Assembly: GCF_000814025.1 (NCBI RefSeq)
Contig: NZ_JWLL01000008.1
Span: 58,713 to 122,712, forward strand
Direction: 5' to 3'
Source of the DNA: Tateyamaria sp. ANG-S1
GTDB taxonomy: Bacteria > Pseudomonadota > Alphaproteobacteria > Rhodobacterales > Rhodobacteraceae
Length of the DNA stretch: 64,000 nt
Of the stretch, positions 52,995 to 61,898 are shown in pieces (position 1 is the first letter of the stretch; each line of letters begins with the position of its first letter). The notes under the pieces were generated by a model. The model saw nothing but the letters and a program-made list of their open reading frames with translations. It ran no database searches and had not been told where the DNA came from. Position numbers and translations under genes: made by a program.

Positions 52995-54756
52995 GGCAGC
53001 GCACCTTGTGTCCGGGGTCGATCTGGATCAGGTCGGGGGCATCCACGCCCTCGAACCGGTACATGTCCGGCCAAGAGCTTGGCGATCCCGCACCACGGGC
53101 TACCTCGGCCAGATCAATGGGGCGGCGCACATCCGGTTCCGGCTGGGCCGCGATCAGGGCTTTCGTATAGGGGTGGCGCGGATTGTAGAACAAGGTCTCG
53201 GGCGGGGCCTGTTCGACCACGGCACCCTGCCGCATCACGGCCACCTCATCGGCGATACGGGCGACGACGGCCAGATCATGGCTGATGAACAGGTAACTCA
53301 ATCCCATCCCGTCGCGAATACGCTCCAGCAGGCTCAGGATCTGCTCCTGCACCGACACGTCAAGCGCCGAGGTTGGCTCGTCACAGACCAGCAGCACCGG
53401 ATCAAGGGTCAATGCGCGCGCAATGGACAGGCGCTGTCGCTGACCCCCGGAAAACGCATGCGGATAGCGGGCCAGCATATCCGGGTCGAGACCCACCCAG
53501 CGCAGCATTTCGGCCGCCTTGTCGCGGCGGGTGATCCGGTCACCGATGCGGTGAATTTCCATCGGCTCGACCAGCGCCTCCTGGACACGCATACGCGGTG
53601 ACAGGGACGAATAGGGATCCTGAAACACCATCTGCGCCTGCCGTTGAAAGGCGACCTTCTCCGCCCGGCTCAGATCATTGATGCAGACCGGTTCCGCCCC
53701 CGGCTCGGCCCGAAACAGCACCTGTGAGCCTGCGTCCGGTACCTCGGCCCCCAGAGCAATACGGGCGCAGGTGGTCTTGCCCGACCCGCTTTCGCCCACC
53801 ACAGCAAGCGTCTTGCCGCGCGGCAGCTTGAGGTTCACGTCGACACAGGCATGCACCTTCTTCTTCTCACGCCAGCCACCCGCGCGTACGAGGTACGTCT
53901 TGGACACACTGTTCAATTCCAGGATCAGATCGTCTTCGGGCAGCGGCTCGGCGGGCTTTGGGTCCTTCGGGATCATCGGCGCCGCGGCAAACAGCTTCTG
54001 GGTGTACCCATGCCCCGGCGCGCCCAGCACGGCAGGGGCGGGGCCACTCTCCATCACATGTCCCTTGTTCATCACGACCACGCTGTCGGCCATGTTTGCG
54101 ACGACGCCCAGATCATGGGTCACGAGAATCATCGCCATGCCGGTGTCGCGCTGCAAATCCTTCATCAGACCCAGCACCTGTGCCTGTGTGGTCACGTCCA
54201 AAGCGGTCGTCGGTTCATCGGCGATCAGCAGGTCGGGTTTGGCCACGATGGCCATGGCGATCATGGCGCGCTGGCGCATGCCGCCCGACATCTCGAACGG
54301 ATAGGCGCGAAAGGCGCGCTCGGGATCGGCAAAGCCCACACGCTCGAACGTCGCCAGCACATCGCGCTTGGCGTCTTCTGCGGACATATCGCGGTGCAGT
54401 GTCAGCACCTCGGACACCTGATTGCCGATACGGTGCAGCGGTGACAGGGACCGCATCGGCTCCTGAAAGATCATCGAGATGTGGTTGCCGCGAATGCCCC
54501 GGATCTCGCGCTGTGACAGTGTCAGAAGGTTTGCGCGCGCATCACCCGTGCCAAACATCACCTCGCCCTGCCGCAACTGCGCGGTCTTGGGCAGGATGCG
54601 CAGGACAGAGCGGCATGTCAGCGTCTTGCCCGATCCGCTCTCGCCAACCAGCGCGAGCGTCTCACCGCTTGAGACGGAAAAGTTGACCCCCGCCACGACC
54701 GGCGGCGCCGAGCCAAACCCGATCGACAGGTTCTTCACGTCCAGAAGCGGGGCCAT
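52987..54756 (-). CDS. Fused double ABC ATPase for oligopeptide-type uptake (YejF-like)
   Basis: 589 residues with two nucleotide-binding domains in one chain. Domain 1: Walker A ALVGESGSGKTLTCRSVL, signature SGGMRQRAMIAMAI, Walker B LLIADEPTTALD. Domain 2 (from about residue 290): AVVGESGSGKTTCARIALGA, FSGGQRQRLSIARALTLDPV, LLVCDEPTSALDVSVQEQIL. The C-terminal tail with PRHPYTKALIAAQPEPDVRR is the oligo/dipeptide ATPase extension. First gene of the four-gene transporter operon, in the order ATPase, binding protein, permease B, permease C. Confidence 0.95.
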   Translation of the reverse strand: MAPLLDVKNLSIGFGSAPPVVAGVNFSVSSGETLALVGESGSGKTLTCRSVLRILPKTAQLRQGEVMFGTGDARANLLTLSQREIRGIRGNHISMIFQEPMRSLSPLHRIGNQVSEVLTLHRDMSAEDAKRDVLATFERVGFADPERAFRAYPFEMSGGMRQRAMIAMAIVAKPDLLIADEPTTALDVTTQAQVLGLMKDLQRDTGMAMILVTHDLGVVANMADSVVVMNKGHVMESGPAPAVLGAPGHGYTQKLFAAAPMIPKDPKPAEPLPEDDLILELNSVSKTYLVRAGGWREKKKVHACVDVNLKLPRGKTLAVVGESGSGKTTCARIALGAEVPDAGSQVLFRAEPGAEPVCINDLSRAEKVAFQRQAQMVFQDPYSSLSPRMRVQEALVEPMEIHRIGDRITRRDKAAEMLRWVGLDPDMLARYPHAFSGGQRQRLSIARALTLDPVLLVCDEPTSALDVSVQEQILSLLERIRDGMGLSYLFISHDLAVVARIADEVAVMRQGAVVEQAPPETLFYNPRHPYTKALIAAQPEPDVRRPIDLAEVARGAGSPSSWPDMYRFEGVDAPDLIQIDPGHKVRCHV

Positions 54757-54898
54757 TCAAGGTCCTTTGTTAGCGCGCACATGTTTCGTTCAGTCAAACC
54801 GATTCCACCCGTTACGTCCATACACGGGAAAGTCGCGGAAATGTGCTGTCGTTCGATCACTTTTTGCCCCATCTAGGGTAAAAGCAAAGGAAACGATC

Positions 54899-55396
54899 AT
54901 GCAACAAAGCCGCCTTGACCTGTTTGTGGACCGCATGGTGTCCCAACGGGCCTGTCTGGATCACGCCGCAGGGGCCATTGCGGATATGGACGGTCCGGTC
55001 TTTGAGCTGGGGCTGGGCAACGGCCGTACATATCATCACATGCGCCATATCATGCCTGATCGGGACATCTATGTGTTCGAGCGCGCCATCGCCTCGCACC
55101 CCGACAGCACGCCGCCCGATGACATGGTCCTGTTGGGCGACGTCTTTGACACCCTACCGCAAGCCCTTGAGCGATTTGGGCGGGCGGCGGTGCTGATCCA
55201 CGCCGATCTGGGCGGGCACAACCGGGAAAAGAACGACATCTTCGCGCGCAAGGTCTCGCCGGTGATCGAACCCTTGCTGGCCGTTGGTGGGCTGATGGTC
55301 TCATCCGACAAGATGTATTTCGATGCTCTGGTCGAACAGCCACTGCCGGAGGGCGCCGTGCCCGGGCGCTGCTTCATCTACCGGCGCGCGAACTGA
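54899..55396 (+). CDS. S-adenosylmethionine methyltransferase (Methyltransf_17 type), paralogue
   Basis: 165 residues from ATG 54899 (MQQSRLDLFVDRMVSQRACL), with AAAGGA upstream. VFELGLGNGRTYHHMRHIMP, IYVFERAIASHPDSTPPDDM and AVLIHADLGGHNREKNDIFA repeat the motif order of the operon gene at 37757-38236, as does the end GAVPGRCFIYRRAN. It is a single gene with its own promoter, divergent from the transporter operon. The frame upstream of 54899 belongs to the antisense of the ATPase gene and is rejected. Confidence 0.82.
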   Translation: MQQSRLDLFVDRMVSQRACLDHAAGAIADMDGPVFELGLGNGRTYHHMRHIMPDRDIYVFERAIASHPDSTPPDDMVLLGDVFDTLPQALERFGRAAVLIHADLGGHNREKNDIFARKVSPVIEPLLAVGGLMVSSDKMYFDALVEQPLPEGAVPGRCFIYRRAN

Positions 55397-55421
55397 GCGG
55401 GCGAACGGCCCGGACCAGATC

Positions 55422-55455
55422 GGCCCTTCGGGGAGGATTTTTTTGAAACAGGGAA
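55422..55455 (+). terminator. Dispersed terminator-like repeat, copy 1
   Basis: GGCCCTTCGGGGAGGATTTT continues with TTTGAAACAGGGAA. A CCC-TTCG-GGG tetraloop hairpin is followed by a T run, 26 bases after the methyltransferase stop. A second copy, with one T fewer and AAAACA for GAAACA, lies at 62646-62678 on the same strand. Confidence 0.65.
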
Positions 55456-55591
55456 GGGGCAGGGTTTTGCCACCTCGCGCCCAAGTGACGTTGCGGCGTT
55501 TTTTGAAATGCTTGCCCTTTTTCTGTGCACGCCTAGGCTGAACTCATGCCGGGTGGAGGACCCGCGCGCATCTGATTTCAGCGGAGGGACC

Positions 55592-57682
55592 ATGAGCGAC
55601 AAGATTGCCTATTCAAGAGAAGGCGACATCGCCATCCTCACGGTCCAGAACCCGCCGGTGAATGCGCTTAGCCAAGCCGTGCGGCAGGGACTGTCCGACG
55701 GCATGGACCGGGCCGAGGCCGATAATGGTGTGCGCGCCGTCCTGATCGTGGGCGAGGGCCGTGCGTTCTTTGCAGGCGCCGACATCACCGAGTTCGGCAA
55801 ACCGCCGCTCGAGCCGCATTTGCCCGATCTCATCAACCGCATCGAAGCGTCACCTTTGATTGTCGTGGCCTCCATGCACGGCGTCAGCCTCGGTGGCGGG
55901 CTTGAGGTGGCGCTGGGCTGTCACTACCGCATCGCTGTCCCGTCTGCGAAAGTCGGCCTGCCCGAAGTTCATCTTGGCCTGCTGCCTGGCGCTGGCGGCA
56001 CGCAACGCTTGCCGCGCCTGACCGGGGTCGAAGCGGGGCTGGATGTGATGACCACAGGGCGCCACATCGGCGCGGCCAAGGCGCATGAACTGGGCATCAT
56101 CGACGTGATCGAAGATGGCGACCCAAAGGAAAACGGCATCGCCTATGCCCAGCGTCTGCTGGATGAAGGGGCCCCGCGCCGTCCGGTGTCCGAGATGCCC
56201 CCGCCCGCGCCCATAGACTGGGATGCAGCGTTCGAGGCGATCCTTGCCAAGGGCCGCGGCCAGATTGCCCCTGCGTGGTGCGTGCGGGCCGTTCAGGCGT
56301 CGGTCGAGAAACCCTTTGACGAGGGGCTGAAAGCCGAGCGCCAGATTTTCTATGACCTCATGCAGACCGACCAGCGGCAGGGCATGATCCACGCCTTCTT
56401 CTCCGAACGCGCCGTCGGCAACCTGCCGGAGCTGAAGGGCGTCAAACCCCGCGGCCTCCAGCACATCGGCGTCATCGGCGGCGGCACCATGGGGGCAGGC
56501 ATAGCCACCGCGGCGCTGCTCGCGGGCCTCGAAGTCACCTTGCTGGAGATGAGTGCCGAGGCCGGCCAAGCCGCCCGCGACCGGATCGAACGCAACCTGT
56601 CGGGCGCCGTCAAACGCGGCAAGATCACCCCGAACCAGCACGACCAGATCCTGACCCATACGCTGGTGGTGGTCACGAATTACGACAAACTCAGCGACGT
56701 CGATCTGGTGATTGAGGCGGTCTTCGAAGACATGGACGTCAAGAAAAAGGTCTTCGCCGAACTGGACCGCGTGTGCAAACCCGGCGCGATCCTGGCCTCC
56801 AACACTTCCTATCTCGACATCGACAAGATCGCCGCGACCACCTCGCGCCCCTCGGATGTGCTGGGCCTGCACTTCTTTTCCCCCGCCCACGTGATGAAGC
56901 TGCTGGAAATCGTCGTCGGCGACAAAACCGCGCCCGAGGTCACAGCCACCGGCTTTGCGCTGGGCAAGATGCTTGGCAAGATCAGCGTCCGCGCGGGCGT
57001 CTGCGACGGCTTCATCGGCAACCGCATCCTCGCCACGTACCGCACTGCGGCCGACCAGATGATCCTCGACGGTGCATCGCCCTATGACATCGACGCAGCG
57101 CTCGAAGACTTCGGCTTCGCCATGGGCCCCTTCGCCGTGGCCGACCTCGCGGGCCTCGACATCGGCTGGGCCGTGCGCAAACGCAAACGGGCCGAGGGTA
57201 ATGCCCCCAAACGCGATGCCACCTACGCGGACAAGCTCTGCGAAGACGGCCATTTCGGTCAGAAAACGGGCAAGGGCTACTACGACTACGCGGGCGGCCT
57301 CAAAACCCGCGTCCCCAACCCCGACGTGCTGCCCATGATCGACGCCGACCGCGCGCGGCTGGGCATCACACCCCGCAGCTTCACGCATGAGGAAATCGTG
57401 CGCCGCTACATGGCGGCCATGGTGAACGAGAGCGCCAAGGTCGTGGGTGAAGGCATCGCCCGCCGCCCCCTCGACGTCGATATGACCCTGCTTTTCGGCT
57501 ACGGCTTCCCGCGCTACCGGGGCGGCCCGCTCAAATGGGCGGACATCGTAGGGCTCGAAGACCTGCTAAAAGACATCAAATCCTACGCCGCCGAAGACCC
57601 CGAGTTCTGGGAACCCGCGCCCTTGCTCGAACAACTGGTGGCAGACAACAAAACCTTCGATGACCTGAACAAAAAGGGCTGA
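55592..57682 (+). CDS. Fused enoyl-CoA hydratase / 3-hydroxyacyl-CoA dehydrogenase (FadB/PimF-like)
   Basis: 696 residues from ATG 55592 (MSDKIAYSREGDIAILTVQN), GGAGGG upstream. Residues 1-190 are a crotonase domain with the oxyanion-hole segments AFFAGADITEFGKP and HGVSLGGGLEVALG and catalytic-region EVHLGLLPGAGGTQRLPRL. From about residue 290 comes the NAD domain (IGVIGGGTMGAGIATAALLA) and then SNTSYLDIDKIAATTSRPSD and HFFSPAHVMKLLEIVVGDKT, the 3-hydroxyacyl-CoA dehydrogenase core, with a duplicated C-terminal domain. It performs hydration and the second oxidation of beta-oxidation. It lies just before two acyl-CoA dehydrogenase genes. Confidence 0.93.
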   Translation: MSDKIAYSREGDIAILTVQNPPVNALSQAVRQGLSDGMDRAEADNGVRAVLIVGEGRAFFAGADITEFGKPPLEPHLPDLINRIEASPLIVVASMHGVSLGGGLEVALGCHYRIAVPSAKVGLPEVHLGLLPGAGGTQRLPRLTGVEAGLDVMTTGRHIGAAKAHELGIIDVIEDGDPKENGIAYAQRLLDEGAPRRPVSEMPPPAPIDWDAAFEAILAKGRGQIAPAWCVRAVQASVEKPFDEGLKAERQIFYDLMQTDQRQGMIHAFFSERAVGNLPELKGVKPRGLQHIGVIGGGTMGAGIATAALLAGLEVTLLEMSAEAGQAARDRIERNLSGAVKRGKITPNQHDQILTHTLVVVTNYDKLSDVDLVIEAVFEDMDVKKKVFAELDRVCKPGAILASNTSYLDIDKIAATTSRPSDVLGLHFFSPAHVMKLLEIVVGDKTAPEVTATGFALGKMLGKISVRAGVCDGFIGNRILATYRTAADQMILDGASPYDIDAALEDFGFAMGPFAVADLAGLDIGWAVRKRKRAEGNAPKRDATYADKLCEDGHFGQKTGKGYYDYAGGLKTRVPNPDVLPMIDADRARLGITPRSFTHEEIVRRYMAAMVNESAKVVGEGIARRPLDVDMTLLFGYGFPRYRGGPLKWADIVGLEDLLKDIKSYAAEDPEFWEPAPLLEQLVADNKTFDDLNKKG

Positions 57683-57685
57683 GAT

Positions 57686-58885
57686 ATGGACCTGAGCTAT
57701 TCCCCCGACGAACAAGCGTTTCAAGCCGAAGTGCGCCAATTCCTGGCCGACGAACTCCCCGCGGAGATCGCGGAAAAGGTCCGGCTGGATACGGACCTGA
57801 CCAAAGATGACATGGACCGCTGGCACACCATCCTGAACAACCGCGGCTGGCTCGCCCAGAATTGGCCCAAAGCCTTCGACGGCGCCGAATGGTCTGCTGT
57901 CCAGCGCCACATCTACGACACCGAAGCCGCCGACGCCAACGCCCCCCGCATCGTCCCCTTTGGCCTGTCGATGCTCGGCCCCGTCCTGCAAAAATTCGGC
58001 TCGAAAGAGCAACAGGACCACTGGCTGCCCCGTATCCTCGACGGGCGCGACTGGTGGTGCCAGGGCTATTCCGAACCCGGCGCAGGCTCTGATCTGGCCT
58101 CGCTGAAAACCAAGGCGGTCCGCGACGGTGACCATTACATCGTCAACGGGCAAAAGACGTGGACGACCCTTGGCCAGTTCGCCAATATGATCTTCTGCCT
58201 CGTGCGTACGGATCCGGATGCAAAGCAGCAGGAGGGGATCAGTTTTCTCCTGATCGACATGGACACCCCCGGCGTTGAAGTACGCCCCATCATCCTGCTC
58301 GACGGCACGCACGAGGTGAACGAGGTCTGGTTTACGGACGTCAAAGTCCCCGTCGAAAACCTCGTGGGCGAAGAAAACAAGGGCTGGACCTACGCCAAGT
58401 ACCTGCTCACCCACGAACGCACCGGGCTGGGTGGTGTCGGCTTCTCGCAAGCCGCCCTCAAAACCGTCAAACGCATCGCAAAGGCCGCCAATCACAACGG
58501 CAAACCGCTGATCGAAAGCCCGCATTTCGCCGCGCGCGTGGCGCAGGTGGAGATTGACCTGCGCGCCATGGCGACCACCAACCTGCGTATCATCTCGCAA
58601 GCCGCAGCGGGCGAAGCACCGGGGTTGGAAGCCTCCATGCTCAAGGTCAAAGGATCGATTATCCGGCAGGAAATCAATGACCTCGCGCGCCGTGCTGTTG
58701 GCCCCTACGCTATGCCCTTCGCCTCCGAAGCGGTCGAAGGGGCGAACGACCGCATCCCCGATCCGCTCGACGCAGGCCCCGTCGCGGGCCAGTATTTCAA
58801 CAACCGCAAGCTCTCGATCTTCGGGGGCTCCAACGAAATCCAGCGCGGCATCATCGCCAAAGTAACCATGAGCGGAGGCGCCTAA
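57686..58885 (+). CDS. Acyl-CoA dehydrogenase (PimC-like large subunit)
   Basis: 399 residues. MDLSYSPDEQAFQAEVRQFL is the helical N-domain; WWCQGYSEPGAGSDLASLKT is the FAD/substrate signature, followed by GQKTWTTLGQFANMIFCLVR and HERTGLGGVGFSQAALKTVK. It ends with IFGGSNEIQRGIIAKVTM. This type works as a pair with a smaller, partly degenerate partner; the partner gene starts in its stop codon region. Resembles pimeloyl-CoA dehydrogenase large subunit. Introduces the 2,3 double bond into an acyl-CoA, with electrons passed to ETF. Confidence 0.92.
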   Translation: MDLSYSPDEQAFQAEVRQFLADELPAEIAEKVRLDTDLTKDDMDRWHTILNNRGWLAQNWPKAFDGAEWSAVQRHIYDTEAADANAPRIVPFGLSMLGPVLQKFGSKEQQDHWLPRILDGRDWWCQGYSEPGAGSDLASLKTKAVRDGDHYIVNGQKTWTTLGQFANMIFCLVRTDPDAKQQEGISFLLIDMDTPGVEVRPIILLDGTHEVNEVWFTDVKVPVENLVGEENKGWTYAKYLLTHERTGLGGVGFSQAALKTVKRIAKAANHNGKPLIESPHFAARVAQVEIDLRAMATTNLRIISQAAAGEAPGLEASMLKVKGSIIRQEINDLARRAVGPYAMPFASEAVEGANDRIPDPLDAGPVAGQYFNNRKLSIFGGSNEIQRGIIAKVTMSGGA

Positions 58886-59955
58886 TGGACTTCAACCTCA
58901 CCGAAGAACGGCAGATGCTGCAGGATACGCTGCGGCGTTACCTGCGCGAGCAGTACGGCACCGAACGGCGCAACAAGATCCTGGAATCGGAAACAGGTTT
59001 CTCGCCCGAAATTTGGACCGAACTCGCAGAACTCGGCGTCCTCGGCGCGCTGTTCACCGAAGACCAAGGCGGCTTCGGCGGCGCAGGCTTCGACATCACC
59101 GTGGTGTTCGAGGAACTGGGCCGCGCGGGCGTGGTCGAACCCGTGCTCGACAGTGCGCTCCTCGGCGGTCGCCTCCTCGCGGCGGCTGGAAAGTCGGACC
59201 TGGTTGAACAGGTCATCGGCGGTGCCCTGCACCTCGCCGTCGCCCACGGTGAGCCAGACAGCCGCTATGACCTCGACCACGTGAACACGACTGCCTCCGA
59301 CAACACGCTCACAGGCCGCAAGGCCGTCGTTATGAATGCCGAAGCCGCCGACCACCTAATCGTCTCGGCCAAAGACGGCGACACCATCACGCTCTACCTC
59401 GTGGACAAGGGCGCGACGGGTCTCGACATCCAAGGCTACCCGCTCCTCGCCGGAGGCCGCGCCGCCGAAGTCACGCTCGACAACACACCCGGCGACCCGC
59501 TGGGCCTGACGCTCGCAGACTTTGAGGCCGCAAACCGTCTCGCCCTCATCGCCCAATGCGCCGAGGCGCTCGGCGCCATGGAAACGGCCACCGCGTTGAC
59601 CAAGGACTACCTGATGACGCGCAAGCAATTCGGGCGGCCCATCGGCACCTTCCAGGCACTCGCACACCGCATGTCCGACCTGCTGATCGAGCTGGAACAG
59701 GCGCGTTCCGCCGTCATCAACGCCGCTGGCTACGCGACGGACCAGGATGCCGACCTGCACCTCTCCGCCTCCAAAAACCTGATCGGTCGCATCGGTCGTC
59801 TCGTGGCTGAGGAAGCGATCCAGATGCACGGCGGCATCGCCATGACGCGGGAATACGAACTTGCGCATATCGCCAAGCGCATCGTCATGGCCGACCACCG
59901 CTTTGGCGACACGGACTATCACCTGGAGCGGTTCATTGCCCTCTCTGCCGCCTGA
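58885..59955 (+). CDS. Acyl-CoA dehydrogenase (PimD-like small subunit)
   Basis: 356 residues. MDFNLTEERQMLQDTLRRYL starts the N-domain; ELGVLGALFTEDQGGFGGAG follows. The middle beta domain is shorter than in the large partner. The C-terminal helix bundle carries MTRKQFGRPIGTFQALAHRM and AEEAIQMHGGIAMTREYELA. ATG overlaps the stop of the preceding gene by one base, so the subunits are made together; an alpha2-beta2 enzyme is expected. The 3' end overlaps the thioesterase gene by 20 bases. Confidence 0.92.
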   Translation: MDFNLTEERQMLQDTLRRYLREQYGTERRNKILESETGFSPEIWTELAELGVLGALFTEDQGGFGGAGFDITVVFEELGRAGVVEPVLDSALLGGRLLAAAGKSDLVEQVIGGALHLAVAHGEPDSRYDLDHVNTTASDNTLTGRKAVVMNAEAADHLIVSAKDGDTITLYLVDKGATGLDIQGYPLLAGGRAAEVTLDNTPGDPLGLTLADFEAANRLALIAQCAEALGAMETATALTKDYLMTRKQFGRPIGTFQALAHRMSDLLIELEQARSAVINAAGYATDQDADLHLSASKNLIGRIGRLVAEEAIQMHGGIAMTREYELAHIAKRIVMADHRFGDTDYHLERFIALSAA

Positions 59956-60358
59956 CGGGCCGGGGATCATCCGCGATGAAACCGGGGCACAAACACTGCT
60001 CGGCTACGTCGTGGATATCCGCGAGGCAGACGGCGTGTCGCGCTGCTGGCTCGACATCCGCGCGCAACACGGCAACCGCCACGGCGGTCTGCATGGCGGC
60101 ATCATGTCTGCGATGCTCGACAACGCGATGGGCTTTGCGGCCGCGCGCACCGGCGAGAATGATGGCAGCACCAAGGTTACAACGCTCACCATGACCACCA
60201 ACTACCTCGCCCCCGCAAGCACCGGCGTGGTGGTCGCCACAGGCGAGGTTGCGGGTGGAGGCCGTAGCACCATCTTCACCGAAGGGCGGCTGGAAGACGA
60301 AAACGGCACCGTCTTCGCCACCGCGACAGGCGTCTACAAACGGGTCAGAGGTGCCTAG
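59936..60358 (+). CDS. PaaI-family hotdog thioesterase
   Basis: 140 residues from TTG 59936, chosen because GGAG stands seven bases upstream and family sequence (PDGPGIIRDETGAQTLLGYV) begins soon after; there is no ATG between here and the middle of the upstream gene. QHGNRHGGLHGGIMSAMLDN is the hotdog active-site segment (HGG and the following Asp/Glu-bearing helix), and TTLTMTTNYLAPASTG the central strand. It probably hydrolyses stalled CoA esters from the adjoining pathway. It overlaps the ligase gene by eight bases. Confidence 0.85.
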   Translation: MPSLPPDGPGIIRDETGAQTLLGYVVDIREADGVSRCWLDIRAQHGNRHGGLHGGIMSAMLDNAMGFAAARTGENDGSTKVTTLTMTTNYLAPASTGVVVATGEVAGGGRSTIFTEGRLEDENGTVFATATGVYKRVRGA

Positions 60359-61847
60359 CGTCTACGACCTTCTCGCCCATCAAGTGGCGACACGGCCCGA
60401 CGCACTGGCCTTGGAAGATGTGACCGGCGCGCGCCTTACTTATGCAGACCTAAGCACTGCCGCTGATGAAATTGCGGAAGTCTTGAAAGCCAAAGGCATT
60501 ACCCAAGGCGACCGCGTCATGATCGTCTCCGAAAACTGCGCCGCCAAGGTCGCGGCCCTCTTCGCCACATGGCTCATCAGGGCCATCGCAGTACCCGTGA
60601 ATGCGCGCCAAACTGCGGCTGAAATCGCCCGCGTCGATGCCCATGCCGAGCCCAAAGCAGTGTTCTTCACCACACAGGTCTCGCCCGATGCGGCAAAGTA
60701 CAGCATCACCGCACAGAAAAAAATCGCAGATTTAGACGCCAGCACCATATCCGGCGGATGGGGCGAGCTTACCCTACACTGTCCCCGCGGGGACAGTTTT
60801 GCCGGGGACAGCGACGTCGCCGTCCTTCTCTACACCACCGGCACCACGGGCGATCCCAAGGGCGTCATGCTCACCCACGACAACGTTCGCTTCGGCGGCA
60901 AGACCAGCGCCGAACTCCGCGGCATGACGCATGACGACCTCATCTACGGCGTCCTCCCCACCACCCACGTCTTCGGCCTCTGCTCTGTCGTCGTCGCCGC
61001 CATCCACGCAGGCGCCCCCGTCCGCCTGATCCCCCGCTTCGTGGTTGCAGACGTCTTCGATGCCCTGCGCGACGGCATCACCCTGTTCTCTGCCGTCCCT
61101 CAAATGCACGCGCTCCTCATGGCCCACGCCAAGGCACTCGGCCAATCGTCGCTCGGCTCCAAAACCCTCCGCTACGTCTCATCCGGCGCCGCCCCGCTCG
61201 ACCCCACCTGGAAGCGTGAGACCGAGGCCTTCTATGGCGTCGCGATCCAGAACGGCTATGGCATGACCGAGAGCACAGCCGGAACCGCGGCCACCCGCAA
61301 TGTTATTGGCGATCCCGACACATCCGTGGGTCCGGCACTGCCGGGTATCGAGATCGACATTGATGACGAAGTGCCCGGCGGCGAGGTGCTGACGCGCGGG
61401 CCGCATGTGATGAAGGGGTACTTTCGCAATCCCGCCGAGACGGCAAAGGTTCTGGGCCAAGATGGATGGTTGCGCACGGGTGATCTTGGAGAGATTGATG
61501 CCGAAGGCAAGCTGCACATTCTCGGGCGGGCCAAGGAGCTCATCATCCACGGCGGGTTCAATGTGTTCCCGCCTGAAGTCGAAGCTGCGTTGAACGACCA
61601 TCCGGATGTGATCCAGGCGGCGGTTGTTGGTCGGTCAAATGGCGGGGATGAAGAAGTGCTGGCCTTCGTGCAGGTGCCTCAGGATGGCGGGCCGTCCGAG
61701 GAAGATTTGCGCGCGTTCGTCAGGGATCGTCTGGCGGGGTACAAGCGACCGGCGCGCTACGTGCTTTCCACCTCATTGCCTGCGGCGCCCACTGGCAAGA
61801 TCCTCAAGCACAAGCTGATCGAAACCTTCGCGAATCAATTGGACTAG
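60351..61847 (+). CDS. Acyl-CoA ligase (AMP-forming, class I adenylate-forming enzyme)
   Basis: 498 residues from GTG 60351 (VPSVYDLLAHQVATRPDALA). Motifs: AVLLYTTGTTGDPKGVMLTH (P-loop A3), NGYGMTESTAG (A5), GWLRTGDLGEIDAEGKLHIL (A7), GRAKELIIHGGFNVFPPEVE (A8) and the catalytic Lys in PAAPTGKILKHKL (A10). It activates a carboxylic acid by ATP to the CoA thioester, feeding the dehydrogenases upstream. A 20-bp perfect palindrome lies within the gene at 60778-60797, in a stretch (LTLHCPRGDSFAGDSD) that reads unlike the family. Confidence 0.92.
   Translation: MPSVYDLLAHQVATRPDALALEDVTGARLTYADLSTAADEIAEVLKAKGITQGDRVMIVSENCAAKVAALFATWLIRAIAVPVNARQTAAEIARVDAHAEPKAVFFTTQVSPDAAKYSITAQKKIADLDASTISGGWGELTLHCPRGDSFAGDSDVAVLLYTTGTTGDPKGVMLTHDNVRFGGKTSAELRGMTHDDLIYGVLPTTHVFGLCSVVVAAIHAGAPVRLIPRFVVADVFDALRDGITLFSAVPQMHALLMAHAKALGQSSLGSKTLRYVSSGAAPLDPTWKRETEAFYGVAIQNGYGMTESTAGTAATRNVIGDPDTSVGPALPGIEIDIDDEVPGGEVLTRGPHVMKGYFRNPAETAKVLGQDGWLRTGDLGEIDAEGKLHILGRAKELIIHGGFNVFPPEVEAALNDHPDVIQAAVVGRSNGGDEEVLAFVQVPQDGGPSEEDLRAFVRDRLAGYKRPARYVLSTSLPAAPTGKILKHKLIETFANQLD
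60778..60797. repeat. Perfect 20-bp palindrome in ligase gene
   Basis: Each half is ACTGTCCCCG or its complement CGGGGACAGT. A partial third copy of the arm (CCGGGGACAG) follows at 60802-60811. Confidence 0.75.
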
Positions 61848-61851
61848 GGCG

Positions 61852-61898
61852 CCGGAAAACGACACGTTTTCCGGTCCGCTTTCCGTGTCGGAAAGCGG
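61852..61898. terminator. Two tandem hairpins between convergent genes
   Basis: CCGGAAAACG (61852-61861) pairs with CGTTTTCCGG (61865-61874); CCGCTTTCCG (61876-61885) pairs with CGGAAAGCGG (61889-61898). They fill the gap between the ligase and rpe and probably end both transcripts; the second hairpin ends exactly at the rpe stop. Confidence 0.8.

Noticed and set aside
55850..57388. 512-codon minus-strand frame opposite the hydratase/dehydrogenase fusion
   Set aside because: Shadow frame; all domain motifs are on the plus strand.
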